Notes: generated from the letters alone by a model not told the origin. A DNA stretch of 64,000 bases from an uncultured Helicobacteraceae bacterium (GCA_910578285.1 CAJTQL010000014.1:1-64000); one strand, 5' to 3'. Shown: positions 53,670 to 62,674, counted from the stretch's first letter. Program-made: numbers and translations.

Positions 53670-54500
53670 ATGGAAGTGCGGCAGGCAAAGAGTTTGGGCT
53701 TTTGTTTTGGTGTGAAACGTGCGATTCGGCTTGCACAAAAAAAGCCGGGTGGAATCACGTTGGGCTCGCTCATTCATAATCCCAAAGAGATTGGACGCTT
53801 GCGCAATGATTATGGCGTGAGTGTGTGCGAGAGTGTTGAGGAGATTCCGCGTGATTCTGAAGTGATTATCCGTACACATGGAATCCCTAAAGAAGATTTG
53901 AAGAATTTGCGTTTCAAGACAAAAGCCATCACAGATGCGACTTGTCCTTTTGTAACCAAGCCCCAACAAATCTGCGAGCAGATGAGCAAAGAGGGGTATC
54001 AAGTCATTATTTTTGGCGATGCGGAACACCCAGAAGTCAAGGGAGTTGTGAGCTATTCGCTCACACCTGCGCTTGTGGTGCAAGGAATCGATGCGTTGTC
54101 GCGGCATGACATCAAAGACCGCGTGGCGCTTGTTTCACAGACGACAAAAAAAATCAGCGGATTTTTAGAGATTGCAGATTATCTCGTGCGCCGCTGTGTC
54201 GAGGTGCGAGTCTTCAACACAATCTGCAATGCGACTTCAGACAATCAAGAAGCAGCGCGTGAGTTGAGTTGTGAAGTCGATATTATGATTATCGTAGGTG
54301 GCAAAAATTCATCGAATACAAAACAGCTCCTCTCGATTTGTAAGGAACATTGTCACGATAGCTATCTCATTGAAGACGAAAGTGAGCTTGAAATGCAATG
54401 GTTTAGGAATAAACAAATCTGTGGTGTGAGTGCAGGTGCGTCGACACCAGATTGGATTATTAATAATGTCGTAAATCAAATTAAAGCAATCGATACGTAA
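53670..54500 (+). CDS. ispH: 4-hydroxy-3-methylbut-2-enyl diphosphate reductase
   Basis: This 276-residue iron-sulfur enzyme performs the last MEP-pathway step, giving IPP and DMAPP. The cluster cysteines are in LGFCFGVKRAI (N-terminus), DATCPFV and NTICNATSDNQ. The conserved TTKK (QTTKKISGF) and the C-terminal GVSAGASTPDWI are present. The ATG follows the aroA stop with no gap (TAAATG). It is the partner of ispG at 24688. Confidence 0.96.
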   Translation: MEVRQAKSLGFCFGVKRAIRLAQKKPGGITLGSLIHNPKEIGRLRNDYGVSVCESVEEIPRDSEVIIRTHGIPKEDLKNLRFKTKAITDATCPFVTKPQQICEQMSKEGYQVIIFGDAEHPEVKGVVSYSLTPALVVQGIDALSRHDIKDRVALVSQTTKKISGFLEIADYLVRRCVEVRVFNTICNATSDNQEAARELSCEVDIMIIVGGKNSSNTKQLLSICKEHCHDSYLIEDESELEMQWFRNKQICGVSAGASTPDWIINNVVNQIKAIDT

Positions 54501-54508
54501 GTGATTTT

Positions 54509-54517
54509 TGCTATAAT
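54509..54517 (+). promoter_or_regulatory. Extended -10 promoter for rpsA
   Basis: TGCTATAAT occurs in the 74-base gap between ispH and rpsA, 57 bases upstream of the rpsA ATG. It is a perfect extended -10 without a clear -35 box. The resulting leader of about 50 bases would allow independent expression of the abundant S1 protein. Confidence 0.6.
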
Positions 54518-54574
54518 CGCTATCGATATGCCGTGTGGATTTGGTTTTAACTTTATGGAGAAAGGTTTTTAAGA

Positions 54575-56242
54575 ATGGTTGAGAGTGGGCAAAATAATTC
54601 TCATACTGAAGAAGATAATGAGTTCGTGTCTTGGTTTGAAGGTGATGCAAAACAAAGTGAAGGTGGTCGACTCACAAAGGGGAAGATTATCAGCATCAAT
54701 GAAAATGAAGGCTTTGTGTTTGTTGATGTGAATGAGAAAAATGAAGGCAGAATCCGCATTGAGGAAATCACCGATGCGGAAGGCAAGCTTTTGTTTAAAA
54801 AGGGCGATGAGCTTGATGTGGTTGTCATCAATGAGAATGGCGAACGTCCGATTGTCTCACACAAAAAAGCGCTGAAACGGCAAAAGATTCAGAAAAAAAT
54901 CGAGGAGCTAGGAGGCGATTATAAAGACGTGATTGTCGAGGCAAAAATCGCTCATAGCAACAAAGGGGGATACACACTCGAAGATGCAGATGGAGTGGAA
55001 TATTTCATGCCCCGTAAGGTTGCTGCTCTAAAAGAGGGCGGTTCGCACACCAACAAGCGAATCAAAGCTTGCATTATCAATATCAAACCAGAAGAGCATA
55101 CGATTATCGTTTCACGTAAGCGGTTTTTTGATATTGATATTAAAAACAAACAAGAAAAAGCACAGCGGCTGCTTGATGCAACCGAACCATTGCGCGGGAT
55201 TATCAAAAATGTTACGGCATTTGGTATGTTTGTCGATGTCGATGGAATCGAAGGGCTCATTCACTACACCGAGATTAGCTACAAAGGGCATATTAACCCC
55301 GCTAAGAATTTCAAAGAAGGACAAGAAGTTTTTGTCAAAGCGATTGGCTACGATAAAGACAAAAAGCGCATTTCTTTTTCAATTAAAGCCACAACCGAAG
55401 ATCCTTGGGTTGAAATCGAAAATGAGCTCGAAGTGGGCGATGCGATTAGTGTTGTGGTGAGCAATGTCGAATCGTATGGTGCGTTTGTCGATTTGGGCAA
55501 TGATATTGAAGGATTTTTGCATGTCTCCGAGATTTCGTGGGATAAGAATATCAAGCACCCCAATCAATATCTCAAAACAGGGCAGGAAATCGTTGTTGAA
55601 GTGATTGAGATTGATACTAAAGGGCGCAAATTGCGTGTTTCGCAAAAGAATCTCATCGAGAAGCCCTTTACTCATTTTTGCAAAACCCACAAAGAGGGCG
55701 ATGTTTTAAAAGGCAAAGTTGCAACACTCACAGATTTTGGTGCGTTTGTGAAGCTCGGCGAAATCGATGGTTTGCTGCATAACGAAGATGCGTTTTGGGA
55801 CAAAAACCTCACATGCAAAAACAGCTTTAAGGAAGGCGATGAGATTGAAGTCAAGATTATCCGCATCGACTTTCAAAAAGAGCGCGTTTCACTAAGTCGC
55901 AAAAGCCTCACCAACTCTCCTGTGGGTGATTTTAGCAAAACACATGGAATTGATGATATTATTACGGGGACGATTCGAGACATCAAAGATTTTGGTGTGT
56001 TTATCAATATCCAAGAAGGTATTGACGCGCTCATTCGCACTGCCGACCTTGCCCCGCTCAACAAAGACGAGCTGCAAATCGGCGACAAGATTGAGGGCGC
56101 AATTTCGATGATTGACAAGGCGAATAACAAAATTCGCGTTTCTGTGCGCAGGCTCGAGAAAATCAAAGAACGTGAGAGCCTCAAGGAGTTTGGCTCAAAC
56201 GAAAAAATCACATTAGGTGATGTGATTCGCGATAAAACCTAA
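54575..56242 (+). CDS. rpsA: 30S ribosomal protein S1
   Basis: This 555-residue mRNA-binding protein consists of six S1 domains. They are recognisable by repeats of the type 'G.V..I..FG.FV...G.EGL.H.SE.': TAFGMFVDVDGIEGLIHYTEI, ESYGAFVDLGNDIEGFLHVSEIS, TDFGAFVKLGEIDGLLHNED and KDFGVFINIQEGIDALIRTADL, preceded by two more diverged N-terminal ones. It unfolds mRNA and helps initiation. The ribosome site is AGAAAGG. It ends 11 bases before a small membrane-anchored protein. Confidence 0.95.
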   Translation: MVESGQNNSHTEEDNEFVSWFEGDAKQSEGGRLTKGKIISINENEGFVFVDVNEKNEGRIRIEEITDAEGKLLFKKGDELDVVVINENGERPIVSHKKALKRQKIQKKIEELGGDYKDVIVEAKIAHSNKGGYTLEDADGVEYFMPRKVAALKEGGSHTNKRIKACIINIKPEEHTIIVSRKRFFDIDIKNKQEKAQRLLDATEPLRGIIKNVTAFGMFVDVDGIEGLIHYTEISYKGHINPAKNFKEGQEVFVKAIGYDKDKKRISFSIKATTEDPWVEIENELEVGDAISVVVSNVESYGAFVDLGNDIEGFLHVSEISWDKNIKHPNQYLKTGQEIVVEVIEIDTKGRKLRVSQKNLIEKPFTHFCKTHKEGDVLKGKVATLTDFGAFVKLGEIDGLLHNEDAFWDKNLTCKNSFKEGDEIEVKIIRIDFQKERVSLSRKSLTNSPVGDFSKTHGIDDIITGTIRDIKDFGVFINIQEGIDALIRTADLAPLNKDELQIGDKIEGAISMIDKANNKIRVSVRRLEKIKERESLKEFGSNEKITLGDVIRDKT

Positions 56243-56253
56243 AGGAGTGTTGC

Positions 56254-56748
56254 ATGCGTTTTGTCATTGCTGCTGTGGGGCTGATTGCCGTTGTGATTGT
56301 GGGTGTCGTTACTTTCAGCTATCTCAAACTCTCGGCATTTGAAGACAAAGCCGCTGTGGCGCATAGCGGGGTTGCCATTTTCAATGACCGCGGCAGCGGA
56401 ATCCGCAATGACAATCAATCCATTCTTGATGAAACAGGCTGGGCAAAGGACTTTGTTGCGAGCACACAAAGTAGCTATGCCTATCCTGCATTGGAGCTTG
56501 ACATCAACTTTGACCTGCAAGCCCCCGAGAAAACATACAAACAATTTCGCGTGATTGTTGAGCCGCTTGATTCATACAAATTCTTTTGCTTGCATCAAGT
56601 GTTGAGCAGCAATGGCATGAATTATGCCTATTACAAAAGTGGCAATCAATTGCAACTTATGGTGAGTGCCAAAAGTGAGGAATTTTTGAATCAGGTGCTT
56701 TCGCAGCTCAATCGTTACGAAATTAAATATCAAATCGACAAAAGCTAA
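56254..56748 (+). CDS. Conserved membrane-anchored protein of unknown function (HP0398-like by position)
   Basis: This 164-residue protein has a single N-terminal hydrophobic segment (residues 3-26, FVIAAVGLIAVVIVGVVTFSYL) followed by a soluble, probably periplasmic domain. The domain has a core FRVIVEPLDSYKFFCLHQVL and a predicted alternating strand/helix end. No known family is recognised. The place between rpsA and serA is the same as that of the hypothetical gene HP0398 in H. pylori as I recall. The ribosome site AAAGGAG is good. serA follows after 9 bases. Confidence 0.7.
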   Translation: MRFVIAAVGLIAVVIVGVVTFSYLKLSAFEDKAAVAHSGVAIFNDRGSGIRNDNQSILDETGWAKDFVASTQSSYAYPALELDINFDLQAPEKTYKQFRVIVEPLDSYKFFCLHQVLSSNGMNYAYYKSGNQLQLMVSAKSEEFLNQVLSQLNRYEIKYQIDKS

Positions 56749-56757
56749 AGGATTATT

Positions 56758-58338
56758 ATGCCATACAAAATCGTTGTTTGCGATCATATCCACGAGAGCG
56801 GGCTAGAGATTCTCCGCAAAAATAAAGAAATCGAGCTGCTGAATGCCGCCAAGCACCCTAAGGACAAGCTTGGCGAGGTTTTGCATGATGCAGATGTTGC
56901 GATTACTCGGAGCTCGACTGATGTCGATGCTGCTTTTTTAGACGTTGCACCCAAATTGAGCGCGATTGTGCGCGCTGGCGTGGGGGTTGATAATGTTGAT
57001 ATTGACGCATGTAGCAAAAAGGGCATTGTGGTGATGAATGTCCCGACTGCAAACACCATTGCTGCTGTGGAGCTTACAATGGCACACATGCTCAATGCTG
57101 TGCGGCAGTTTCCGGGCGCAAACCATCAGCTCAAGGAGCAGCGGATATGGAAGCGCGAAGATTGGTATGGCACAGAGCTCAAAGACAAGACACTCGGAAT
57201 CATCGGCTTTGGCAATATCGGCAGCCGCGTAGGTGTGCGTGCAAAAGCGTTTGAACTCAATGTCATCACATACGACCCCTACATCAAGCCAACAAAGGCA
57301 ACAGATTTAGGAATTGCTTATACGACAAACTTTGATGATATTCTTGCATGCGACATTATCACGATTCATACGCCCAAAAATCGCGAGACTATCAATATGA
57401 TCAATAAAGAGCATTTTTCCAAAATGAAAGATGGCGTGATTCTGATTAATTGTGCGCGTGGTGGGCTATATAACGAAGAAGCGCTGATTGAGGGGCTAAA
57501 AAGCAAAAAAATCCGTTTTGTTTCGATTGATGTTTTTAGCAAAGAGCCTGCAACGAGCAATCCGCTGCTTGATTTGCCCAATGTCTATGTAACGCCGCAT
57601 ATTGGGGCAAATACGCTCGAATCGCAAGAAAAAATCGCTACCCAAGCAGCAGAGGCAGCGATTCAGGCTGCGCGCCGCTGTAGCTATCCCAATGCACTTA
57701 ATCTCCCCATCAAAGAAAGTGAGCTACCCCCGTTTCTCAAACCCTATTTGGAGCTCATTCAGAAAATGGGATTTTTGGCAACGCAAATCAACAAATGCCC
57801 GTTGCGCACGATTGATTTGACGCTTGAAGGCGAGGTTGCGCGCTATGGCGATTCGCTTATGGCTTCACTGCTCGTTGGTGCTTTGAGTGAATCGCTTGGC
57901 GAAAAGATCAATTATGTCAATGCACCACATATTGCGCTTGAACGTGGGATTAAGCACAATATCTACACGAGAGATAGAAGCACATATACGAATAAAATCA
58001 CGCTCAAAGTGAGCGGCGAAAGTAGCAATATCACACTTGCAGGCACGGTGTTTGACGAAAATGTCTTGCGCATTGTCTCTGTGAATGGATTTGGTTTGGA
58101 CATTACCCCAGCAGGGCGCATGATTTTCTTCAAAAACACCGATGTTCCGGGCGTGATTCGCGATATTGGGACAATTTTGGCAAACCATGCGATTAATATC
58201 GCCGATTTTCGGCTTGGGCGCAACAACCACAACGAGGCGCTTGCCGTGATTTTGGTCGATGATGATGTCGACAGCGACACACTCGCCGAGCTTCGAGCGA
58301 TTCCTGCTTGCCTTTCGGTTGGTTATGCTGTGATTTAA
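56758..58338 (+). CDS. serA: D-3-phosphoglycerate dehydrogenase
   Basis: This 526-residue enzyme opens the serine pathway by oxidising 3-phosphoglycerate. The NAD motif is LGIIGFGNIGSRVGVRAKAFELNVITYDP, with catalytic Arg in LINCARGGLYNEEAL, then Glu, and His in VTPHIGANTLESQE. The long C-terminal part has the intervening (ASB) domain and a final ACT domain (FKNTDVPGVIRDIGTILANHAINIADFRLGR) that usually binds serine for feedback inhibition. The ribosome site is AAAGGA. It converges with a lipoprotein gene, overlapping by 4 bases. Confidence 0.96.
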   Translation: MPYKIVVCDHIHESGLEILRKNKEIELLNAAKHPKDKLGEVLHDADVAITRSSTDVDAAFLDVAPKLSAIVRAGVGVDNVDIDACSKKGIVVMNVPTANTIAAVELTMAHMLNAVRQFPGANHQLKEQRIWKREDWYGTELKDKTLGIIGFGNIGSRVGVRAKAFELNVITYDPYIKPTKATDLGIAYTTNFDDILACDIITIHTPKNRETINMINKEHFSKMKDGVILINCARGGLYNEEALIEGLKSKKIRFVSIDVFSKEPATSNPLLDLPNVYVTPHIGANTLESQEKIATQAAEAAIQAARRCSYPNALNLPIKESELPPFLKPYLELIQKMGFLATQINKCPLRTIDLTLEGEVARYGDSLMASLLVGALSESLGEKINYVNAPHIALERGIKHNIYTRDRSTYTNKITLKVSGESSNITLAGTVFDENVLRIVSVNGFGLDITPAGRMIFFKNTDVPGVIRDIGTILANHAINIADFRLGRNNHNEALAVILVDDDVDSDTLAELRAIPACLSVGYAVI

Positions 58339-58709
58339 CGTTCTTTGCGTTCCTCGCCCACGGGGAGCTGACTTGCATAATCCTCAACCATATAAATCGG
58401 CGTGAGAAGCAGATTCTCTGAATGCACAGGTGTGAGTGCTGTGCTTGCCACAAATGTTGTCGCGTCTATCATGCCAAGCAGTAAACGTTTGCTATAATCT
58501 TTGTCATGCCGAGTTTGTCGCTGCACAAAGCGTCTTTGTTCTTTTTTTGTTTCTTTATATTCTATAAAAGCTTGCGGGTCATTGCTTGTGTTTCCTTCTT
58601 TGTAGGCTTCCCATAGAGAATTGAAAAATTCAGGATTGCCCGAATTGGTTGCGCTACACCCTCCAACCAAAATAGCGGCAACACACAAACACCATTTTGT
58701 ATATTTCAT
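58335..58709 (-). CDS. Lipoprotein of unknown function
   Basis: This 124-residue protein has a lipoprotein signal (CVAAILVGGC) and a charged mature part rich in Lys, Glu and Arg in the middle (KETKKEQRRFVQRQTRHDKDY). A hydrophobic patch (MIDATTFVASTALTPVHSENLLLTPIYMV) and a charged tail (GEERKER) follow. No family is recognised. The ATG at 58709 (AGGA upstream) is preferred over a TTG two codons earlier. It lies 9 bases after the Sel1 lipoprotein and is probably co-transcribed with it. Confidence 0.7.
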   Translation of the reverse strand: MKYTKWCLCVAAILVGGCSATNSGNPEFFNSLWEAYKEGNTSNDPQAFIEYKETKKEQRRFVQRQTRHDKDYSKRLLLGMIDATTFVASTALTPVHSENLLLTPIYMVEDYASQLPVGEERKER

Positions 58710-58718
58710 GTTCAATTC

Positions 58719-59690
58719 CTAGATTCGCGATTCATGAATCCGTGGCTTTTGCTCGGAATTTTCTTTTTGTTTTTGCGGGCTAGGGCGCTTAAATTCCTGC
58801 CATTCTTCCTTGATTTGGTCGCATTCATCTTGGTCTGCACATGAATCAATGGCTTTGCGATAGAACGATTCAGATTGTGATTTGCCACGTTTTTCGTTTG
58901 TGAGCTCTTTGGCAAGTTGCAAGCATTCTTTGCTATCTCCGAGCTTGCAGAGTCGCTCGCGCGTTTGACGTGCAACGTTTGGTGCGATGTTGTAGATGTC
59001 TGCAAGCATCGCTTTGCAAGATTCTAGTTTGCCCAGTGCACATGCGCGTTCAAAATGGGCGAAGGCAGAGTCGAGTTCGTTTTTTTCGCTCAAGGCGAGT
59101 CCAAGGATATGGCATGAAGTTTTGTCTTTTTCTTTGCATGCTTTGTCCAAAAAGGGAATCGCGCGTTCGCGTTCGTCTTGGTGGAAATAGAATGCGCCTG
59201 CAAACGCATAAAACTTCGCTCCATCGCAGTGCGCGTTTGCATTCTTGCATGCAAAACGTAGATAGCTTGTTGCCTTGCGCCCGCTATTTTGCAGCGCAAG
59301 CTCTTCACATGCGCTTATTTGCCCCATTCTGCATGCTTTGTCGGTGTATTCCTCGTAGAGTTTTTGTGCTTGCTGTTTGCTAAGTTGTGGCGAATCGTAT
59401 TGTGCCACAAGCAGACATGTCCGCGCGTCATTCTCACAGCCTTCGATAAGGAGCTCCAACGCCCTCTCATGGTCAATTTTGATTCCCATTCCTTCTTGGT
59501 AAAGCCGCGCTGCTTGCTCGCAACTTTTGGCAAAACCTGCATAACATGAACGTTCAAAATAATTGACAGCGACATCATAGGCTTCATAGCTCAAGGCGCG
59601 AATGCCCTTTTCAAATAATGTGATTTTATCCTCTTTGTCCGAACATGCAACAAGTACAAATACAGCAAACAAGCACAAAAATGCGCGCAT
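58719..59690 (-). CDS. Sel1-like repeat lipoprotein, Cys-rich (Hcp type)
   Basis: This 323-residue lipoprotein (VFVLVAC lipobox) carries about eight helical repeats with paired cysteines 6-8 residues apart: SCYAGFAKSC, GCENDARTC, ACRMGQISAC, ACKNANAHC, ACKEKDKTSC, ACALGKLESC, LCKLGDSKEC and SCADQDEC. This is the disulfide-bridged Sel1 repeat layout of the Helicobacter cysteine-rich proteins, which are exported and bind host or peptidoglycan-related ligands in some cases. The start at 59690 has a strong site (AGGGGGGAG); an in-frame extension of 32 codons upstream is rejected since it would precede the signal peptide. Confidence 0.88.
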   Translation of the reverse strand: MRAFLCLFAVFVLVACSDKEDKITLFEKGIRALSYEAYDVAVNYFERSCYAGFAKSCEQAARLYQEGMGIKIDHERALELLIEGCENDARTCLLVAQYDSPQLSKQQAQKLYEEYTDKACRMGQISACEELALQNSGRKATSYLRFACKNANAHCDGAKFYAFAGAFYFHQDERERAIPFLDKACKEKDKTSCHILGLALSEKNELDSAFAHFERACALGKLESCKAMLADIYNIAPNVARQTRERLCKLGDSKECLQLAKELTNEKRGKSQSESFYRKAIDSCADQDECDQIKEEWQEFKRPSPQKQKENSEQKPRIHESRI

Positions 59691-59781
59691 ACTCCCCCCT
59701 TTAAGACTTTGAGAGATATGGTAGCTGAAAAAATATAATACAGAGTTAATTGTTTGATTGAATAGTGAAAGGAGAATCCGC

Positions 59782-59798
59782 GCCACGAGCCTCGTGGC
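59782..59798. repeat. Palindromic hairpin between the unknown protein and Sel1 genes
   Basis: GCCACGAG and CTCGTGGC flank a single central base, giving an 8-bp inverted repeat (practically a 6-bp stem with a 5-base loop). It lies 13 bases after the stop of the gene at 59811. No T-run follows. Thirteen bases of it recur at window positions 31-43, so it is likely part of a dispersed repeat as well as a possible terminator. Confidence 0.5.
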
Positions 59799-59810
59799 AC
59801 AGCAAATGAG

Positions 59811-60395
59811 CTAGAACATTCTTTTGAACGCTTCAGCGTCAAATTCTTCAAAATTGTATTCTTGCCCATTAATCGGCACATTAGGAGTGGCTTCAGGAGA
59901 GGTGATTGCCTCGCTGACCTTACCAAGTGTGCTGCTAATCTCATCGCGCGTTTTAGCGATGTATTCTCCTCTCTGCTCTGCTGGCAGCGAAGCGGGGTTT
60001 TGGAGTGTGAGCGAGAAATCATTTTTGCCAATCGAAACGATGAGGTTTTTGTCAAATAATGTATTTCCAAGGAATTTGCTATTTGCAGCGAGCTCACGCA
60101 CTTGCTCTTCGCTCGCACCTTCAGAAATGGCTTTGTCGATTTTTTTGAGAGTTGAGCTCGCGGTTTGGAGCGCGCCGATGTACTCGTTTGCGCCTTTTGC
60201 CGTTTTTGCGAATGCGAGAATCTCAAAATTGGGGTGAGCAGGCTCGACAGTGTCTTGTTTTGCGCTGATAACACCATTGCTTTGTTGCGCATTGGGTGTG
60301 GGTGAGACAGGGGTAGATGAAACCTGCGAGAAGCCCTCGAGACGACTTTTGAGGGATGCGAGTGTGAGATTTGAATTGTTAACTTCTGAAACCAT
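59811..60395 (-). CDS. Unknown cytoplasmic protein, possibly flagella-related
   Basis: This 194-residue protein has no signal peptide or membrane segment. It starts MVSEVNNSNLTLASLKSRLE, continues with a Ser/Thr/Pro/Gln-rich linker (about residues 23-50) and a mostly helical domain (ANEYIGALQTASSTLKKIDKAISEG; AKTRDEISSTLGKVSEAITS). The acidic tail is EEFDAEAFKRMF. The helical region superficially recalls the FliS co-chaperone proteins of Helicobacter, but this is a weak impression. The ATG at 60395 has the site GGAGGA; an in-frame TTG/ATG extension of 14 codons lacks one. It appears to be a single-gene unit, with the frameshifted ORF upstream. Confidence 0.6.
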   Translation of the reverse strand: MVSEVNNSNLTLASLKSRLEGFSQVSSTPVSPTPNAQQSNGVISAKQDTVEPAHPNFEILAFAKTAKGANEYIGALQTASSTLKKIDKAISEGASEEQVRELAANSKFLGNTLFDKNLIVSIGKNDFSLTLQNPASLPAEQRGEYIAKTRDEISSTLGKVSEAITSPEATPNVPINGQEYNFEEFDAEAFKRMF

Positions 60396-60423
60396 AGAAG
60401 AATCCTCCGTGAAATTTTGAATA

Positions 60424-60833
60424 TCACAAAATAACAAGCAAATAGTGTTCCATATTAGGGATTACAAAGCTCACTAAAAGAGCAATCATGCTAGCCGCAC
60501 TTTGCCGATCTCCATCGCCATTCTCTATTGCAAGGATTCCATTTGTGGCTTGAATCATCTTGCTTTCGCCAAGAATCTTATGGGCAGTGTCCTTTGCTGC
60601 AACAGCCTCGCTCATTTTGTCTGCTAGCAAAAGCCCAGAACACAACAATGCAGATTTTGGGGTGTTTAGAATCTCAAGTAGCTGTGTTTGCCATTGCGAG
60701 AAACTGCAGCATTGGCGAATCTCTACACAATCGCTTCACTATCAAGTGCTAGGTTTCCATTTTGTTCAACACATAGTGAGAAATGCAGAGGCTCATCTCT
60801 CCCTCGCAAATGTTGGCTCGAGATGGTTCTCAT
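60424..60833 (-). pseudogene. Probable frameshifted ORF of unknown function
   Basis: This fills the 444-base stretch between gltS and the gene at 60395. Minus-strand frame one runs from ATG 60833 (MRTISSQHLRGRDEPLHF..., 36 codons) to a TAG at 60725-60723, ending LALDSEAIV. The next frame, entered just there, continues as EIRQCCSFSQWQTQLLEIL..., then LLLADKMSEAVAAK and ...MEHYLLVIL to a TGA at 60424. One missing base near 60725 would join them into about 136 codons with protein-like composition. No family was recognised, and there is no good ribosome site at 60833. It could also be two unrelated chance frames. Confidence 0.4.
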
Positions 60834-60839
60834 AACGCA

Positions 60840-62054
60840 TTAAAAAAATACTTGCAATGTCCCTTGGATAATCAAAGCATTAATTAAATCAATAAAAAAA
60901 GCTCCAACCAAAGGCACAACAATAAAGGCAACATGACTAGGACCATAATGAGAAGTGACTGTTTGCATATTGACCATAGCAGTGGGTGTTGCGCCCAATC
61001 CAAATCCACAATGCCCAGCAGCAAGCACCGCAGCATCATAATCTCTTCCACAAAATCTAAAAGTAATAAAAATCGCATAAAACATCATCGTCACGGCTTG
61101 TGCTATTAGGATAATCACCATTGGCAAAGCCAAGCTGACTAGCTGCCATAAGTTTAATGTCATCATAGCAAAAGCGAGAAACAAAGAAAGGCTCACATTC
61201 CCAATCACAGAAACTTCCCTATCAAAGACCTTATGAATATTAAGCGCAGAAAGAACATTACGAAAAATAACACCAACAAAGAGACAATAAACAAAAGTAG
61301 GGAGTTTAAAAGAGGGAAAAGTCATTTTCATATAGTCATTAATAAGATTGCCACAAAGTAATGCTATGGCAATCAATGCTAAAGATTCTACAAAGCTTAT
61401 AGGGGTAATTAATCTTTCCTTTTGTGGTGTTTCAAAACCATGCGGATTATTATTATTATGTTCCTTGCCCGGAATGTTTAAATTGTATTTTTTGATGAGA
61501 TAACGTGCAACAGGACCACCAATCAAGCCCCCCATAACTAACCCAAAAGTAGCACAAGCAATAGCAACTTCTGTTGCGGCACTAAAACCATAAGGCTCTC
61601 CTTTAAAAACATCAGCCCAAGCCGCCCCTGTTCCGTGCCCCCCACTCATAGTAATAGAGCCACCAAGCATGCCAATTAATGGATTGATTCCCATTAGATA
61701 GGATACTCCTACACCAATCAGATTTTGCAATACCAAAAGTCCGCAAACAATAAACAAAAAAACCACCAGCATTTTCCCGCCTTTTTTGAGTGAGGCGAAA
61801 TCTGCACTCAATCCAATGGAAGCAAAAAAAGCAAGCATTAAAGGGTCTTTAAGAGAATTTTCAAACTTAAATTCAATGAAGAAAAATTGATAGATCATTA
61901 AAATACCAATCGCAACAATCCCTCCACCCACAACAGGTTCGGGTATATTATAATCGCGCAAAAATGCTACACGTGCAATTATAAACCGCCCCAAAATCAA
62001 ACACCCTACCATAAAAACTAAAGTGGAATAAAAATCAAAATGTAACACCTGCAT
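60840..62054 (-). CDS. gltS: Sodium/glutamate symporter
   Basis: This 404-residue inner-membrane carrier of the ESS family has two inverted repeat halves of about five helices each. The pore-loop motifs are GGSITMSGGHGTGAAW in the first half and GHCGFGLGATPTAMVNM in the second. It imports glutamate with sodium. The ATG at 62054 has the strong site AAGGAG and is preferred over an ATG 5 codons upstream. The central cytoplasmic loop is Asn-rich (KEHNNNNPHG). The gene is clearly more AT-rich than the core genes in this window and is flanked by gene remnants, suggesting recent acquisition. Its stop overlaps the ATG of a short downstream frame (TAATG). Confidence 0.95.
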   Translation of the reverse strand: MQVLHFDFYSTLVFMVGCLILGRFIIARVAFLRDYNIPEPVVGGGIVAIGILMIYQFFFIEFKFENSLKDPLMLAFFASIGLSADFASLKKGGKMLVVFLFIVCGLLVLQNLIGVGVSYLMGINPLIGMLGGSITMSGGHGTGAAWADVFKGEPYGFSAATEVAIACATFGLVMGGLIGGPVARYLIKKYNLNIPGKEHNNNNPHGFETPQKERLITPISFVESLALIAIALLCGNLINDYMKMTFPSFKLPTFVYCLFVGVIFRNVLSALNIHKVFDREVSVIGNVSLSLFLAFAMMTLNLWQLVSLALPMVIILIAQAVTMMFYAIFITFRFCGRDYDAAVLAAGHCGFGLGATPTAMVNMQTVTSHYGPSHVAFIVVPLVGAFFIDLINALIIQGTLQVFF

Positions 62055-62132
62055 ATTGACTCCTTGCATAACACTTTATGATATACTATCTTTAGTTTTA
62101 TATAATGGTTTGATATTGAATCATCATAGGAT

Positions 62133-62231
62133 TTATGTCCGTATTATAAATTTGATGATAATAAAGCAAATGCGATTGCGCGCCCAAGTGTCAGCTTTAA
62201 TGCGATAATAGAACAAATCGCAAAAGGCTAG
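62133..62231 (+). pseudogene. Gene remnant (C-terminal fragment, plus strand)
   Basis: A plus-strand frame reads ...YYKFDDNKANAIARPSVSFN, then AIIEQIAKG and stop at 62231. Codon use (GCG, CGC) is like the core genes and unlike the adjacent AT-rich gltS and small lipoprotein genes. There is no start upstream before an in-frame stop, so it looks like the last 30 codons of a lost gene. The parent family was not recognised. The rest of the gap from 62055 to 62311 holds only the gltS upstream region, with no clear element. Confidence 0.35.
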
Positions 62232-62311
62232 AGGAACAAACTCCCCCTTCAGAGAAACGGCTAAAAGCATTGTGTAGTTTTTGCCTGTTCTTTTGAAAGA
62301 ATTTTCGTTTT

Positions 62312-62575
62312 TTAATGTAAGTTATGATACAATCTGAATCGCTTATAGTCTTCTTCATAATTTTTAAAGAGCTCTTCACAAAAAGGTTTAGGGGATTTTG
62401 CATCTTTTTTATATTCCTTAGAATATTCCTTGACTATATTTATGCAACTATCCATATCTTCCTTAACCCAAGATATTTCTAGCAAATGTTGATATTCTTC
62501 CACACTCTTTTTAGGCTCTTTGCAACCTTGCAAGATAAAAATTAACATCACAACATTGCTTATTTGTTTAAACAT
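62312..62575 (-). CDS. Small EexN-like lipoprotein
   Basis: This 87-residue protein has a lipoprotein signal (MLIFILQGC) followed by a short charged helical domain. The domain starts SVEEYQHLLE and has two further Cys (DSCINIVKEY, PFCEELFKNY). The layout resembles small entry-exclusion (EexN) lipoproteins of mobile elements: a KSVE.Y start, then C-containing helices. It is AT-rich and has no good ribosome site. No conjugation genes are present, so it may be a stray relic of a mobile element. Confidence 0.55.
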   Translation of the reverse strand: MFKQISNVVMLIFILQGCKEPKKSVEEYQHLLEISWVKEDMDSCINIVKEYSKEYKKDAKSPKPFCEELFKNYEEDYKRFRLYHNLH

Positions 62576-62674
62576 TATGAGGCTTTATCCAAAACAATTC
62601 AATATATCAGACAGCTTTACACGGCGGATTGTCGCGCTTCGCTCCTAGAAGACTGATTGTCATGCTAAACAATG

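Noticed and set aside
59685..59700. C6 run as a phase-variable tract before the Sel1 lipoprotein
   Set aside because: On the minus strand it is the G-rich ribosome site (AGGGGGGAG) of the gene; six bases is short for hypermutability.
62197..62403. 68-codon minus-strand frame upstream of gltS
   Set aside because: It overlaps the small lipoprotein gene in another frame, has no ribosome site and has a low-complexity sequence.
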